From NCBI RefSeq assembly GCF_000688455.1, contig NZ_JIAL01000001.1, positions 248,001 to 312,000 on the forward strand: a stretch of 64,000 bases of DNA, read 5' to 3'. The notes below the pieces were generated by a model. It did no database searches, had not been told where the DNA came from, and saw only the letters and a list, made by a program, of their open reading frames with translations. The translations under genes were made by a program, and so were the position numbers. Of the stretch, positions 9,011-19,267 are shown piece by piece; the stretch's first letter is position 1, and each line of letters opens with the position of its first letter. Source of the DNA: Pseudacidobacterium ailaaui (GTDB lineage Bacteria > Acidobacteriota > Terriglobia > Terriglobales > Acidobacteriaceae).

Positions 9011-12010
9011 TCAGCCCTCGTTGGCACCGTGGCATTTTTTGTATTTTTTGCCTGAGCCGCAGGGGCAGGGATCATTGCGCCCGACTTTTTCTCCGGTCCT
9101 GCGCTGGGCCGGCGCTGAAGCATCACCGCTTCCAGCCATGCGGGCCTGTTCAAGTTCACGCTGCTTTTTGCGTTGGAACTCGCGCTCAATCTCGTCAATC
9201 GTAGTGGAAGGCTGGCGGACGGGGATCGGGACTGCCGGGGGCTCTGCAACTGCCACGGCAGAAGAGGGATGCTGCTGGGCAGCCTCTGCGGAAGCCACCG
9301 GAGGGGCCGCGGGGATTGCAGGACGAGGACGGGACGGAATCTGCAAAGGACGCCCGTCGGGCCCGACAATCTGCATATGGAAAAGGAAGCGCACTGTGTC
9401 TTCCTGGAAGCGCGTCATCATCCCCTCAAACATGTCGAAGGATTCCTTCTTGTAGGCCACCAGCGGGTCCTGCTGCCCATAGCCGCGCAGTCCGATGCCT
9501 TCCTTCAGGTGGTCCATGTTGTAGAGGTGGTCTTTCCACAGGCCATCGAGCACGCTGAGCATAATCATGCGCTCATGGAAGCGCATCTGCTTCTCTCCGA
9601 TGACCTGCTCTTTGGCCTCATAACGCTCTTTCAGGCGCTCAAAGATGGTCTCACCGATTTCGTGCCGCGTCAGCTCCGTGAGCGAGATCCCCTCTGCATC
9701 CAGGTCCAGGCCAAAGTGGCTGACGAGCTTTTCTTTCAGTCCTTTCAGGTCCCACTGCTCGGGATGAATTTTCTCCGGAGTGTGCTCATCGAGAACGTTA
9801 CTCAGAATGGTTGCAACATAGTCCTCAAGAATCAGCTCTTTCTGGTCAAGTCCTTCAAGTAGCTGATGGCGCAGTCCATAAACGGCCTCGCGCTGCTTGT
9901 TCATCACATCGTCGTATTCAAGCAGGTGCTTGCGGGCCTCGAAGTTCTGGGCTTCCACGGCCTTCTGCGCGGCCTCAATGCGCTTTGAGATCATGCGCGA
10001 TTCAATCGGCACGCCTTCTTCCATGCCCAGTCGCTGCAACAGAGTGGAGACCCACTCTTTGGCGAAGATGCGCATCAGGTCATCTTCAAGGGAGAGATAG
10101 AACCGTGATGCGCCAGGATCTCCCTGACGCCCGGCGCGCCCGCGGAGCTGGTTGTCAATCCGCCGCGACTCATGCCGTTCCGTGCCAATAATGTGTAAGC
10201 CGCCTGCAGCGATGACAGCATCATGTTCTTGCTGCGCTCGGGCCGCATGGACAGCGTAGGTTTTGTCCCAGTTTTCCTGGGACGTCTCGAACTCCTGGCC
10301 CTGGTAGTAAAACCGCATCATGCCCGGAGCGGCCATCGGGTTCAGAGCACCCTCGGCCACACTGATGGCACGGGCCATGCCCTTCTTCACCAGTTCCTGC
10401 TTGGCAACAAATTCTGCATTGCCGCCCAGCAAAATGTCAGTACCGCGGCCGGCCATGTTCGTGGCGATGGTGACCATGCCAAGGCGTCCGGCCTGGGCGA
10501 CGATCTCGGCTTCACGCTCGTGGTATTTCGCATTCAGAACAACGTGCTTGACGCCCTTGCGCTGAAGAATCTGCGAAAGCAGCTCCGACTTCTCAATCGA
10601 TGTGGTGCCCACCAAGACAGGCTGGCCTTTTTCGTGCAGGCGCGCAATTTCGTCGGCAACCGCAAAATATTTTTCCTTCGCCGTCCGATAAACCACGTCC
10701 GGATGCTCGATACGCCGCATCGGCTTATTGGTTGGGATGACGACAATTTCCAGCTTGTAGATTTTGTCAAACTCTGCCGCTTCGGTCTCCGCCGTTCCCG
10801 TCATTCCGGCGAGCTTCTGATAAAGCCGGAAATAATTCTGGAAGGTAATCGTAGCCAGTGTCTGGTCTTCGCGGCGGATATTTACGCCTTCCTTGGCCTC
10901 AATGGCCTGGTGCAAACCATCAGACCAGCGCCGCCCTGGCATCAGACGGCCCGTGAACTCATCTACGATAATGACTTCCTTGCCCTGGGGACCATCCTTC
11001 ACCACATATTGCACATCGCGCTTATAGAGAGAATGCGCCTTAATGGCCGTCTCGACGTGGTGCTTGTATTCCCAGTTTTCCGGATCAGCGATATTGCCAA
11101 TGCCAAGGAGCTTTTCAATTTTTTCCCAGCCCTCATCGGTCACGCTGATGGTCTTGTGCTTCTCGTCCACGACATAGTCGCCGGTAAGGATTTTCTCCTC
11201 CCCACGCTCAATCTCTTCACCCTGCACAAGCTGCGGAATGATGCGGTCTACGCGGACGTATTTATCGGTCGTCTGGTCGGTTGGGCCGGAGATAATGAGC
11301 GGCGTACGTGCTTCGTCAATCAGGATCGAGTCCACCTCGTCCACAATGGCGAAGTAATGGCCACGCTGTACGCAGTCGGCCAGCTCAAACTTCATGTTGT
11401 CGCGGAGATAATCAAAGCCGAACTCGTTGTTCGTGCCGTAGGTGATGTCCGCAGCGTAGGCCTGTCGACGCTGGTTGTCGTCCAGATCATGGACAATGAC
11501 GCCGACGGTAAGGCCCAGAAACTCATAAATCTTGCCCATCCACTCGGCGTCACGCTTGGCCAGATAGTCATTGACCGTCACAACATGGACGCCGTGACCG
11601 GCCAGTGCATTCAAATAACAGGGCAGGGTAGCGACCAGCGTCTTGCCTTCGCCGGTCTTCATTTCTGCAATCTTGCCCTGATGCAGCACCATTCCGCCAA
11701 TCAACTGCACGTCAAAATGGCGCATGTTCAAAACGCGGCGGCCTGCTTCTCGCACTACGGCAAAAGCTTCCGGCAATACCTCGTCGAGCGCACGCTTTTC
11801 GGCCGCTTTGCGCTCCTCGGCATCCGCGATGCCTTCCCGGGCTTTCGCAATCCGGGCCTTGAATTCATCTGTTTTCGCGCGAAGCTCACCGTCTGAGAGC
11901 CGCTGGATTTCCGGCTCCATGGCGTTAATTGCCTGGACCACAGGCATCAGCCGCTTTACCGCGCGTTCGTTGCTGGTCCCGAAAATTTTAGTAAGAGCAC
12001 TACCAATCAA
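9011..12010 (-). CDS. secA: Preprotein translocase subunit SecA
   Basis: A 999-residue motor ATPase that drives Sec-dependent protein export through SecYEG. Visible hallmarks are the Walker A region [14 protein letters not shown], the [12 protein letters not shown] Walker B, the helicase-like [10 protein letters not shown], the [10 protein letters not shown] arginine-finger region and the C-terminal zinc motif [15 protein letters not shown] Pro/Ala-rich low-complexity linker of about 60 residues separates the wing domain from the zinc tail. The length is at the long end for the family, and the gene is intact. It starts with ATG at 12010 ([11 protein letters not shown]). Confidence 0.98.
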   Translation of the reverse strand: MIGSALTKIFGTSNERAVKRLMPVVQAINAMEPEIQRLSDGELRAKTDEFKARIAKAREGIADAEERKAAEKRALDEVLPEAFAVVREAGRRVLNMRHFDVQLIGGMVLHQGKIAEMKTGEGKTLVATLPCYLNALAGHGVHVVTVNDYLAKRDAEWMGKIYEFLGLTVGVIVHDLDDNQRRQAYAADITYGTNNEFGFDYLRDNMKFELADCVQRGHYFAIVDEVDSILIDEARTPLIISGPTDQTTDKYVRVDRIIPQLVQGEEIERGEEKILTGDYVVDEKHKTISVTDEGWEKIEKLLGIGNIADPENWEYKHHVETAIKAHSLYKRDVQYVVKDGPQGKEVIIVDEFTGRLMPGRRWSDGLHQAIEAKEGVNIRREDQTLATITFQNYFRLYQKLAGMTGTAETEAAEFDKIYKLEIVVIPTNKPMRRIEHPDVVYRTAKEKYFAVADEIARLHEKGQPVLVGTTSIEKSELLSQILQRKGVKHVVLNAKYHEREAEIVAQAGRLGMVTIATNMAGRGTDILLGGNAEFVAKQELVKKGMARAISVAEGALNPMAAPGMMRFYYQGQEFETSQENWDKTYAVHAARAQQEHDAVIAAGGLHIIGTERHESRRIDNQLRGRAGRQGDPGASRFYLSLEDDLMRIFAKEWVSTLLQRLGMEEGVPIESRMISKRIEAAQKAVEAQNFEARKHLLEYDDVMNKQREAVYGLRHQLLEGLDQKELILEDYVATILSNVLDEHTPEKIHPEQWDLKGLKEKLVSHFGLDLDAEGISLTELTRHEIGETIFERLKERYEAKEQVIGEKQMRFHERMIMLSVLDGLWKDHLYNMDHLKEGIGLRGYGQQDPLVAYKKESFDMFEGMMTRFQEDTVRFLFHMQIVGPDGRPLQIPSRPRPAIPAAPPVASAEAAQQHPSSAVAVAEPPAVPIPVRQPSTTIDEIEREFQRKKQRELEQARMAGSGDASAPAQRRTGEKVGRNDPCPCGSGKKYKKCHGANEG

Positions 12011-12098
12011 AGCAGGATGTCCTCAAACTCTAGTGTAAATGCTTCAGAGGACCCCCGCCTGAATTTCCGTCTTACCCCTGTGGTAGAAAACAGTACCC

Positions 12099-12311
12099 TT
12101 ATCGTTCTTTCGCGCCAAAAACCAGCAGGGCGCCTCCACCCACAATTGCCACTACGCCCAACACCGGTGGCAGAGGGATGCTGTGGGTCTCCTTTTTCTC
12201 TGCCTGGATTGGACCCATGTCGATCACTTTTTTGTGCGTGGTGTAGGAAATTCCGCCGTAAATCAAAGCTATGACCCCTACAATGATTAGAAGAACACCT
12301 GCAATCTTCAT
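12099..12311 (-). CDS. Small two-helix membrane protein (DUF3185-like)
   Basis: A 70-residue protein with an N-terminal hydrophobic helix (about 4-22), a short polar loop with VIDMGPIQAEKKE, and a second helix (about 48-65) ending in FGAKER. The layout and the DMGP-containing loop fit small DUF3185-type membrane proteins of unknown role. It lies between secA and the ABC permease on the same strand, with about 60-90 bases on each side. Confidence 0.7.
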   Translation of the reverse strand: MKIAGVLLIIVGVIALIYGGISYTTHKKVIDMGPIQAEKKETHSIPLPPVLGVVAIVGGGALLVFGAKER

Positions 12312-12372
12312 GAATTCCTTCCCCTCCTCGGATTCCTCAGGTTAGAGGCGCGGGCCATCAAATCCGTTGTAT

Positions 12373-14940
12373 TTACTCTTCCCGCAGGACCTCCAGCGGC
12401 TTCTGTCCAAGAATGCGGAAGCTGGCTGTCCACCCGGTCAGAACAGCAAGAAAGGCCGTTGCCAGTACAGAAATCACACTGACAAGCACTTCCGGATGAT
12501 AGGAAATCTCCATCCGGCGCAGAAGTATGTCCGCCAACAGATTCGCAAAGACTGCTCCCACAATTCCTGCCAGCAACCCCAGAACGGCAAATTCGATGCT
12601 GAATACGCTGGCGATACGATTGCGTGTGGCACCCAGTGTTTTGAGTACAACAACCTCGCGGATGCGCCGAAAGCGCGTGCTGGCCACACTCGATGCCAAA
12701 ATTACCGCGCCGGTCAGGATCGAAAATCCGGCAAGAAAACGGATCACAATCGTAATCTGGTGAATCACGCTCTGCACAGTTTCCAGAATGTCGGCCACAT
12801 TGATGGTGGTTACCGTAGGGTAAGCGGCAAACAAGGCCCGCTCAAGCGGCGCAATCTGCCCGGGCTGCACATGCACCGTTGCGTACCACACCACGGGCAG
12901 TCCCTGCAGCGGTCCGGACGGAAGAATGAATTCGCTGCGTGCAAAGGCATGCTCTCCTTCAGGCTTATAAATGGCCGCTACATGTGTGCGGACCTGCTTT
13001 TCACCGGCCTGAAAAACCACCTCGGAACCCAGATGTAGATGAAATCGTCTTGCCACACGGTCTACTACAGCAAGCCCATCTGCGTCGCTGCCCTGCCACC
13101 ACCTGCCCGCAACAACTTTTACCCCTTCCGGCGATCTGTCTGACCAGGTTACCGGGACCGAGGACAACATCCGACGCGGATAGTTTTTCAGTTTCAGATC
13201 TGCCACTCCGGCCCCATCAACGTCTGTAATGCGAGCAGTCACAATGGGGATGGTCTCCACTTTCCCTGTAACTCCCGGCTGATGGGCAAGCAGTCCCTCT
13301 ACACCAGCAAGCTCACTTTGTCCGATATCAATGAGGAAAATGTTGGGTGCGCTGGAGCTTGAATCGGAATTCAGCCGATTAAGAATCGCGTGTTGCATGA
13401 GAAACACGCTCAAAATGAGCATGACACCAACACCAAGTGCCGCCAGGACCGCGGCGGACTGGTTTCCGGGTCGATAAAGATTCGCCAGGCCCTGCCGCAG
13501 CACTGAATGCAGATGAAGCCTTGTCCGGTCAAGAAATGCCCGCAGGACCCGCAACGTAAAGGCAGCAAGCGCCAGCAACACAATCAGGACGGAGGCCAGC
13601 GCCGCGGTAAACCATCTTCCGACAATCATGGAGTCGGCCAGACCCGCGGCGATGGCACCCAGTGCGAGAAGCACGACGATCGAAGAGATCCATCGCGCCT
13701 TGTTTTCTTTGAGCCTCGCCGCCCATCCTTGTTTCTCCGCCGATTCCTCCACCGTCTTGCGCAGAACAACATTGGGCCGGACCTTCCGCACATCCAGCAG
13801 CGGAGGCAGACAAAACAGAAGTGTCGTCAGGGTCCCAGTACCAAATGCAGCCACCACAGAACGCAACGGCAATCGCAGCGGCGGATGGATCGGCAGCAAC
13901 CGGCCAAAAAGCGACGGAAGCGCCCACTCCACTCCCACCCCCAAAGCAATGCCGAGCACGGAACCAGCAACGCCCAGCAGCAGGGTCTGAAAAAGATAGA
14001 TCTGCAGAATGTCCCCGGATCGCGCGCCGATGGACTTCATGATGGCAAGCGTGTCCATGCGCTGCTGTAAATGGGCGCGCATCGCCATCGCCACACCAAT
14101 GGCGCCCAACACCATCGCCACCAGACAAATCAGACTTAACAAGCCTGTTGCTCGGTCAAGCCCTTCGGAAATCGCCGGACTGGTCTCACGAAAGTCAGAG
14201 ACCTGCGCATCGGGCAGGACCTTTTCAATCGCTTTGCGGAGATCTTCTACCTTTCCGCTCTGTGGACCGAGCTTGAAAAGATAGCGTTCCGTGGCGCGGC
14301 TTCCCGCTTGCAGCAATCCGGTCCTGTCGAGGGCTGCGCGTGTCATCATTACGCGCGGTCCCATGCCCACTCCGGCCGTTAAACGGTCCGGCTCTTTCTG
14401 GATGACAGCAGCAATGCGGAAAAACTGCCCGCCAATCCGGAGCTGGTCCCCAACATGCGCCTGGAGCCGGACAAGCAAATTGTCGTCGACAACTACAGTC
14501 GAGTCTGTAAGAAAGGTCCGCAGATCGCCCGCCGGAGAAAGCACGACATTTCCATAAAACGGGTACTCCGTAGGGTCTACCACTTTGAGCGATACCAGTA
14601 AGGGCACCAGGTCCCCCTGCCGCGAAGCCATCGAGACCATCTCCGTGACCCATGTGCGCTGAACGGGCATTGCATTCAGCTCCGCGTTTTCCTGTGGAGT
14701 CAGAATACGGAACATGCGCGCCGAAAGGTCCGCTGCCATGATGCTGCGCGCCTGGTTAAGTAGCGCCTTCTGGAAGGACTCGCTGAACCCGCGCACGCCC
14801 GTCAGGGCTGCCACGCCAAGGGCGACGGAAAGCACCACAAAGACAAATTTCGTTCGCGAGGCGTGCAGCTCCCGCCAGGCAATCTTGGCCGCAGTCGTCC
14901 AGCCGAGAGCGGGTTTTTGCTTAGTTTCCATTGGATTCAT
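12373..14940 (-). CDS. ABC transporter permease of the FtsX/MacB (LolC/E-like) family
   Basis: An 855-residue membrane protein. The N-terminal helix is followed by a periplasmic MacB-core-like domain (about 50-240) and a first set of FtsX helices (about 260-380). A second four-helix set closes the protein (about 745-850, with SSVASTRFRRIREVVVLKTLGATRNRI). The LKTLGAT stretch and MKSIGAR are the coupling-helix motifs of the family. The start overlaps the end of the ATPase gene upstream. Such pairs move lipids, lipoproteins or peptides outward across the inner membrane. The substrate is unknown. Confidence 0.9.
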   Translation of the reverse strand: MNPMETKQKPALGWTTAAKIAWRELHASRTKFVFVVLSVALGVAALTGVRGFSESFQKALLNQARSIMAADLSARMFRILTPQENAELNAMPVQRTWVTEMVSMASRQGDLVPLLVSLKVVDPTEYPFYGNVVLSPAGDLRTFLTDSTVVVDDNLLVRLQAHVGDQLRIGGQFFRIAAVIQKEPDRLTAGVGMGPRVMMTRAALDRTGLLQAGSRATERYLFKLGPQSGKVEDLRKAIEKVLPDAQVSDFRETSPAISEGLDRATGLLSLICLVAMVLGAIGVAMAMRAHLQQRMDTLAIMKSIGARSGDILQIYLFQTLLLGVAGSVLGIALGVGVEWALPSLFGRLLPIHPPLRLPLRSVVAAFGTGTLTTLLFCLPPLLDVRKVRPNVVLRKTVEESAEKQGWAARLKENKARWISSIVVLLALGAIAAGLADSMIVGRWFTAALASVLIVLLALAAFTLRVLRAFLDRTRLHLHSVLRQGLANLYRPGNQSAAVLAALGVGVMLILSVFLMQHAILNRLNSDSSSSAPNIFLIDIGQSELAGVEGLLAHQPGVTGKVETIPIVTARITDVDGAGVADLKLKNYPRRMLSSVPVTWSDRSPEGVKVVAGRWWQGSDADGLAVVDRVARRFHLHLGSEVVFQAGEKQVRTHVAAIYKPEGEHAFARSEFILPSGPLQGLPVVWYATVHVQPGQIAPLERALFAAYPTVTTINVADILETVQSVIHQITIVIRFLAGFSILTGAVILASSVASTRFRRIREVVVLKTLGATRNRIASVFSIEFAVLGLLAGIVGAVFANLLADILLRRMEISYHPEVLVSVISVLATAFLAVLTGWTASFRILGQKPLEVLREE

Positions 14941-15598
14941 CCGCGATAATGCGTCCGTCCTTCATCACAATGCGCCGGTCGGCGCGGCCGGCAATCTGTG
15001 CATCGTGCGTCACCATGACCAGCGTGGTCCCGGCCTCGCGCTGGCGCTCCATCAACAAATCAAGCACATGCTGCCCGTTTTTTGAGTCAAGATTTCCCGT
15101 CGGTTCGTCTGCCATGACGATTGGCGGCGCAAGAACAAAGGCACGGGCCAAGGCCACCCGCTGCTGCTCTCCACCGGAAAGCTGGACCGGGTAATGATGC
15201 AGACGGTCGGCCAGACCTACCGTTTCTAGCAAGGAAACCGCCCTCTGCCTACCATCGCCATTCGCATTGAGCTCGTAGGGTAGCAGCACGTTTTCAAGCG
15301 CAGTCAGTGTAGGAATCAGTTGATAGGACTGGAAGACAAACCCAATCTTCTTCCCGCGCACCTGCGCCAGTTTATCTTCCGGCAGATGGCTGATTTCGCT
15401 CCCGTCAATCAACACCTGTCCCCCTGTGGGAGCATCCAGTCCAGCCATCAGCCCCAGCAGCGTGCTCTTGCCGCTGCCGGAGGCACCCATAATCGCCAGA
15501 AATTGTCCCTGCGGCACGGTAAGGTCAATTCCCTTCAGAATCTCTACCACCCGTGGACCGTTGCGGATGGTCTTGGTTAATCCTCGGACTTCAATCAT
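14921..15598 (-). CDS. ABC transporter ATP-binding protein (LolD/MacB type)
   Basis: About 225 residues from the start at 15598 (MIEVRGLTKTI); an upstream in-frame start at 15622 would run into the divergent esterase gene. Walker A GASGSGKST, the Q-loop FQSYQLIP, the signature LSGGEQQRVALARA, Walker B IVMADEPTGNLD and the switch His in VTHD are present. The 3' end overlaps the permease gene by about 20 bases, so the two form one exporter. The ATPase energises the 855-residue permease. Confidence 0.93.
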   Translation of the reverse strand: MIEVRGLTKTIRNGPRVVEILKGIDLTVPQGQFLAIMGASGSGKSTLLGLMAGLDAPTGGQVLIDGSEISHLPEDKLAQVRGKKIGFVFQSYQLIPTLTALENVLLPYELNANGDGRQRAVSLLETVGLADRLHHYPVQLSGGEQQRVALARAFVLAPPIVMADEPTGNLDSKNGQHVLDLLMERQREAGTTLVMVTHDAQIAGRADRRIVMKDGRIIADESNGN

Positions 15599-15623
15599 GC
15601 AAAAACACCTGGCTGCATACAAT

Positions 15624-16256
15624 ATGGATGTGAAGCGACGGCATTTTCTCCTCTTTCTTTTTACGCTGTTCCTCGGAACCGCGTTCCATCATGGGTGGGC
15701 CGCTTCTGCTCCGGTGATTGCCTGCTTTGGAAACTCGCTGACCGCAGGATACGGCGTCAGCCCTGGCCACAGCTATCCCGACGAGTTACAGAAGCTCCTT
15801 GATGCACGTGGATATCACTACCGCGTCGCGAACCTGGGCGTCAGCGGCAATACTTCAAAAGACGGAACAGACCGCTTGAAAGACGTGCTTGCGCTGCGTC
15901 CTCAGATTGTCATACTGGAATTTGGCGGAAACGACGGCCTGCGTGGTCTGCCCCTGAACGCAACGAAGCAGAACCTCGAAGCCATGATCGCGGCATTGCA
16001 GAAGGCCGGCGTCAAGGTCGTGCTGGCTGGCATTACCCTGCCCCCAAATTACGGGCCGGATTACATTCAGCAGTTCAACAACATCTATACATCGCTGGCA
16101 AAGAAATACCGCACACCGCTGATTCCCTTTCTGCTGCAAAGCGTGTATGGGGTTCCCGGATCCATGCAGGAGGACGGGATTCACCCCACCGCTCAGGGGT
16201 GCAGACAAGTGGCGCTGAATGTATTTCAGGCACTACGCCCCCTGCTCAACAAGTAG
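15624..16256 (+). CDS. Secreted SGNH/GDSL-family esterase (arylesterase/TesA-like)
   Basis: 210 residues from ATG 15624. The N-terminal signal peptide (RRHFLLFLFTLFLGTAFHHGWA) sends it to the periplasm. Block I is FGNSLTAGYG, with the nucleophile Ser directly after Asn where most family members have GDS. Block III is GGND and block V is DGIHPTAQG, supplying the catalytic Asp and His. The family hydrolyses esters or lysophospholipids. The gene is divergent from the ABC ATPase gene with only 25 bases between starts, so the promoters must overlap. Confidence 0.88.
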   Translation: MDVKRRHFLLFLFTLFLGTAFHHGWAASAPVIACFGNSLTAGYGVSPGHSYPDELQKLLDARGYHYRVANLGVSGNTSKDGTDRLKDVLALRPQIVILEFGGNDGLRGLPLNATKQNLEAMIAALQKAGVKVVLAGITLPPNYGPDYIQQFNNIYTSLAKKYRTPLIPFLLQSVYGVPGSMQEDGIHPTAQGCRQVALNVFQALRPLLNK

Positions 16257-16290
16257 CCAGCAGGCTTGTCCTGCTCATGGGACTTCACCC

Positions 16291-16830
16291 TCACACTTCA
16301 GCCCTTTGTGCCAGCAGCACTTTGGCCGTTGTCACCACCTGGCCCACATGGCGCTGGGTGTGGTCGGCCACATGCACCAGCAGTCCACCCACCGTCGTAG
16401 GAAGCTGTTTCTTCCCCACAAAGCGCGGCTGCCCCAGATCGCCGGCACCCAACACCCGCACACGCCGGGCCGCATTTTCCAGGCCTCTGTCAAATTCGGC
16501 AAACAGAGCCTCCCGGCTTGTCCCGACATCCATTTCCGTCTTCAGAGCAGCAATCTGATCGCTGGAGAGCTGCTCCCCTTCGGCATAGGTCAACAGCCGG
16601 TCACAGCTCCGCACAATATGTTTCAGATGAAACGCAATCGAAGGCAACTCCAGCGGGCGCATATCCATCTCTTCATCGGCCAGCGGACCACACCACCGCT
16701 GCACATCTTCTTTTGCTAACTCCAGGGCGTGTAAAACCGCCCGGGCCACAGGTAGAACATCGGTCAATGTGCCGCGCAGCCACGGTTCTGGCTGCTGCGC
16801 TGGGGCCACTTTTACTGACTCCATCATCAA
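16291..16830 (-). CDS. DinB/YfiT-like four-helix protein
   Basis: A 179-residue protein of the DinB superfamily, which are metal-binding four-helix bundles. Some act as thiol transferases and most have no assigned role. The presumed metal histidines are visible in FHLKHIVRSCDR (about residue 68) and HVADHTQRHVGQ (about residues 151-162). The start overlaps the 3' end of the substrate-binding protein gene by 4 bases (16827-16830), so it is the last gene of the osmoprotectant transporter operon by position. A functional link is not obvious. Confidence 0.82.
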   Translation of the reverse strand: MMMESVKVAPAQQPEPWLRGTLTDVLPVARAVLHALELAKEDVQRWCGPLADEEMDMRPLELPSIAFHLKHIVRSCDRLLTYAEGEQLSSDQIAALKTEMDVGTSREALFAEFDRGLENAARRVRVLGAGDLGQPRFVGKKQLPTTVGGLLVHVADHTQRHVGQVVTTAKVLLAQRAEV

Positions 16831-17840
16831 AGCCCTTTCTTCTGCCGGAATTCGCGCACCACCTCTGCCGGATCACGATGTTCCGCATCCACGGCCTCAT
16901 TCATGGCGCGCATTTCGTCTACGGATATTTTATTTGCCAGCTCCGCCAGTGCGCCGCGCAGCGCAGGCCAGCGCCGCAGCGCATCTTCTCGCACGAGCGG
17001 AACGGCCTGATAGGGCGGAAACGCATGCTGATCATCTTCCAGGACCTTCAGGCCAAACTCGGCAATCTGGCCATCGGTTGAATTGGCGGCAATCATGTCC
17101 ACTTGATGGGCATTCAGTGCGCGATACAACAGACCGAGGTCCATCGTGCGCGGTGGCCCTTTAAAATGCAGCCCGTAGCTCTTGCTCAGCACAGAAAGTC
17201 CATCCGGGCGCTGCTCAAATTCATAACCCACTCCCAGACGCCATTCCGGAGCATATTTTGCCGCTTCGCTTAACGTGTTCAAATGCAGCCGCTGCGCATC
17301 GTCTCCACGAATGACCATGGCGAACGTATTCTCGAACCCCAGCGACGGCATGACGGAAATCTGATACCGTTGCTGATACAAATTTTGCACGGCATGGAAG
17401 ACTGCCTGCGGATTTCGGCTTGCCGGCTGCCTGAGGATCGCGGTAAGCGCGGTACCGGTGTATTCTACGTATGCGTCAATGCGCCCGGAAATCAGGGCCT
17501 GATGACAGATGTAACTGCCGGCAAGATAAAAACGGCGCTCCACCTTGATTCCGGTGCTGGCTTCAATGTGTTGGGCCAGCAGCTCACCCAGAACCACCTG
17601 CTCTGTAAAGTTTTTGGCTCCGATGACCAGGTGGTCTGCATGTGGCGGAGAACAACTTGTGCATAGAAAAGCCACAATTAAACATGCACAGAGTGTGCAG
17701 GCACATTTCCAAGAGCCGGGTTTCAGATTGCTGAAAAAGAAGGAGGAAATTTTCCGGCACACTGCCTGCTTATGGCCCCGGCTGCTCCATGCATTCGTAC
17801 CGCGAAAAAGCGGAAGTTTCGCCAGACGCTTCCCCTTCAT
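16827..17840 (-). CDS. Osmoprotectant (glycine betaine/choline-type) ABC transporter substrate-binding lipoprotein
   Basis: 337 residues, of the OpuAC/OsmX type. A hydrophobic segment ends in FLCTSCS, a probable lipobox with the lipidated Cys near residue 60. The mature part starts at VIGAKNFTEQVVLGELLAQ, the hallmark of this family, and contains DAYVEYTGTALT. The annotated start (17840) shares ATGA with the permease stop and leaves an unusually long N-region before the lipobox. The true start may be internal and non-ATG. It binds the compatible solute outside the inner membrane for the permease and ATPase. Confidence 0.88.
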   Translation of the reverse strand: MKGKRLAKLPLFRGTNAWSSRGHKQAVCRKISSFFFSNLKPGSWKCACTLCACLIVAFLCTSCSPPHADHLVIGAKNFTEQVVLGELLAQHIEASTGIKVERRFYLAGSYICHQALISGRIDAYVEYTGTALTAILRQPASRNPQAVFHAVQNLYQQRYQISVMPSLGFENTFAMVIRGDDAQRLHLNTLSEAAKYAPEWRLGVGYEFEQRPDGLSVLSKSYGLHFKGPPRTMDLGLLYRALNAHQVDMIAANSTDGQIAEFGLKVLEDDQHAFPPYQAVPLVREDALRRWPALRGALAELANKISVDEMRAMNEAVDAEHRDPAEVVREFRQKKGL

Positions 17841-18478
17841 GGATGTCTCATTCCCGGCACCCGGACCCGGCGCTCCACCAGCCCCAGCAGCCCATCGGCG
17901 CCCAAAGCCAGCAGCGCAGCAGGAATGGCCCCGGCGAGGACCAGCCTGTTGTCCACCGAAGCGACGCCGCGAAAGATCAACTCACCCAGCCCGCCTGCAC
18001 CCACCGCGGCAGCAATTGTCGCGATTCCAACGCAGGTCACCGTGGCCGTGCGCAGTCCGGCAAGAATCACCCCGGCGGCAAGCGGTAGCTCGACTTTCAT
18101 GAGCACTTGCCTCTCCGTCATACCCAGGGCGCGCGCCACGTCTGTGATGGTTGCATCAATCCCTCGAATTCCCGCATAGGTATTGCGAATGATTGGCAGC
18201 AGCGCATATCCGGTAAGTGCAACAATCGCAATCCGTGCAGCCCGCTCGCCCAGCCACGGCAGTGGAAGTAAGAAGCCGAACATCGCGAGGCTGGGGACGG
18301 TCTGAATCACATTTACGAAGCTGATGACAGGTTTCGCCCATCGCTCATGCCGGGTCAGCCAGATTCCCGCGGGGATGCCGATGAACGATGCAAACAGCAT
18401 TGCAGCGCCCGTCAGCCACAGATGCTCCAGCGTCAGCTCGCGGACCTCGATGCCATACTGCGCAAGAAAACCGCTCAC
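17837..18478 (-). CDS. Osmoprotectant ABC transporter permease
   Basis: A 213-residue inner-membrane protein with about five or six helices and the EAA-type coupling motif near DVARALGMTERQVLMKVELPLA, followed by GLRTATV. VGAGGLGELIF is typical of OpuBB/OsmW-like permeases. It overlaps the ATPase gene upstream and the binding-protein gene downstream by 4 bases each. That coupling supports fixed stoichiometry of one uptake system. Confidence 0.92.
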   Translation of the reverse strand: MSGFLAQYGIEVRELTLEHLWLTGAAMLFASFIGIPAGIWLTRHERWAKPVISFVNVIQTVPSLAMFGFLLPLPWLGERAARIAIVALTGYALLPIIRNTYAGIRGIDATITDVARALGMTERQVLMKVELPLAAGVILAGLRTATVTCVGIATIAAAVGAGGLGELIFRGVASVDNRLVLAGAIPAALLALGADGLLGLVERRVRVPGMRHP

Positions 18479-19215
18479 GGCATCACTCCACGATGGATTG
18501 CTTGCACATATGCGCGTACAGCCGGCACCTCAGACCTCGGAAATTCCTCAGCCGGCAGATCAACCACCATGCGCCCCTCTTCCAGCAACACAATGCGCGA
18601 TGCCAGATACAGCGCCTCGTCCAGATCGTGGGTCACCAGCAGCACGGTCTTTTTCAGGCGCTGGAGCAGGCCGCGCAACATCTGCTGCATCTCTGCGCGC
18701 GTCAGCGGGTCAAGCGCACCAAATGGCTCGTCCATCAGTAGAATCTGCGGATCGGCAGCCAGGGCGCGGGCCAGACCGACACGCTGCCGTTGTCCTCCCG
18801 AAAGCTCGTGCGGCCAGCGCTGCGCAAATCTCTGCGGGTCCAGACCCACCAGCTTCAGCAATTCATGGATCCGACCTTTGTCCACGCAGCCTCCGTTTAA
18901 CTCAGGCACAAGGCCGGCATTTCGCTCGACCGTGAAGTGTGGAAACAGGCCTGTCTCCTGGATGACATACCCGGTCCTGCGCCGCAGCCGCACTTGGTCC
19001 TGCGTAGAAACATCCTTCCCGTGGACAAAAACGCTGCCGCTCGTAGGCCGCGCCATGCGGTTTACCATGCGCAACAACGTCGTCTTTCCGGACCCGCTGC
19101 GGCCCAGGATGGCCACCGTGGTCCCTTCCTCAATCCTCAGGCAGAGGCCATCGAGCAGCCTTCGTCCATCTCGTGTTGCGAGCGTGACATCGCGGAATTC
19201 AATAGCGGATGACAT
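18475..19215 (-). CDS. Osmoprotectant ABC transporter ATP-binding protein
   Basis: 246 residues. Walker A GRSGSGKTTLLR, the signature LSGGQRQRVGLARA, Walker B ILLMDEPFGALD and the H-loop VTHDLDEA are present. This subunit is of the OpuA/ProV class, but it ends soon after the ATPase core and lacks the C-terminal CBS pair that senses ionic strength in OpuAA. It is first in the four-gene operon (ATPase, permease, binding protein, DinB-like). Regulation is not evident from the 52-base upstream spacer. Confidence 0.92.
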   Translation of the reverse strand: MSSAIEFRDVTLATRDGRRLLDGLCLRIEEGTTVAILGRSGSGKTTLLRMVNRMARPTSGSVFVHGKDVSTQDQVRLRRRTGYVIQETGLFPHFTVERNAGLVPELNGGCVDKGRIHELLKLVGLDPQRFAQRWPHELSGGQRQRVGLARALAADPQILLMDEPFGALDPLTRAEMQQMLRGLLQRLKKTVLLVTHDLDEALYLASRIVLLEEGRMVVDLPAEEFPRSEVPAVRAYVQAIHRGVMP

Positions 19216-19267
19216 TGGAAATAGGAAAGCCGGACATTGCTGCCCGGCTTCTTGCTTGTTTCGCTGC

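Noticed and set aside
10223-11896. Long plus-strand open frame of 557 codons
   Set aside because: It is entirely antisense to secA, whose motifs are unambiguous on the minus strand.
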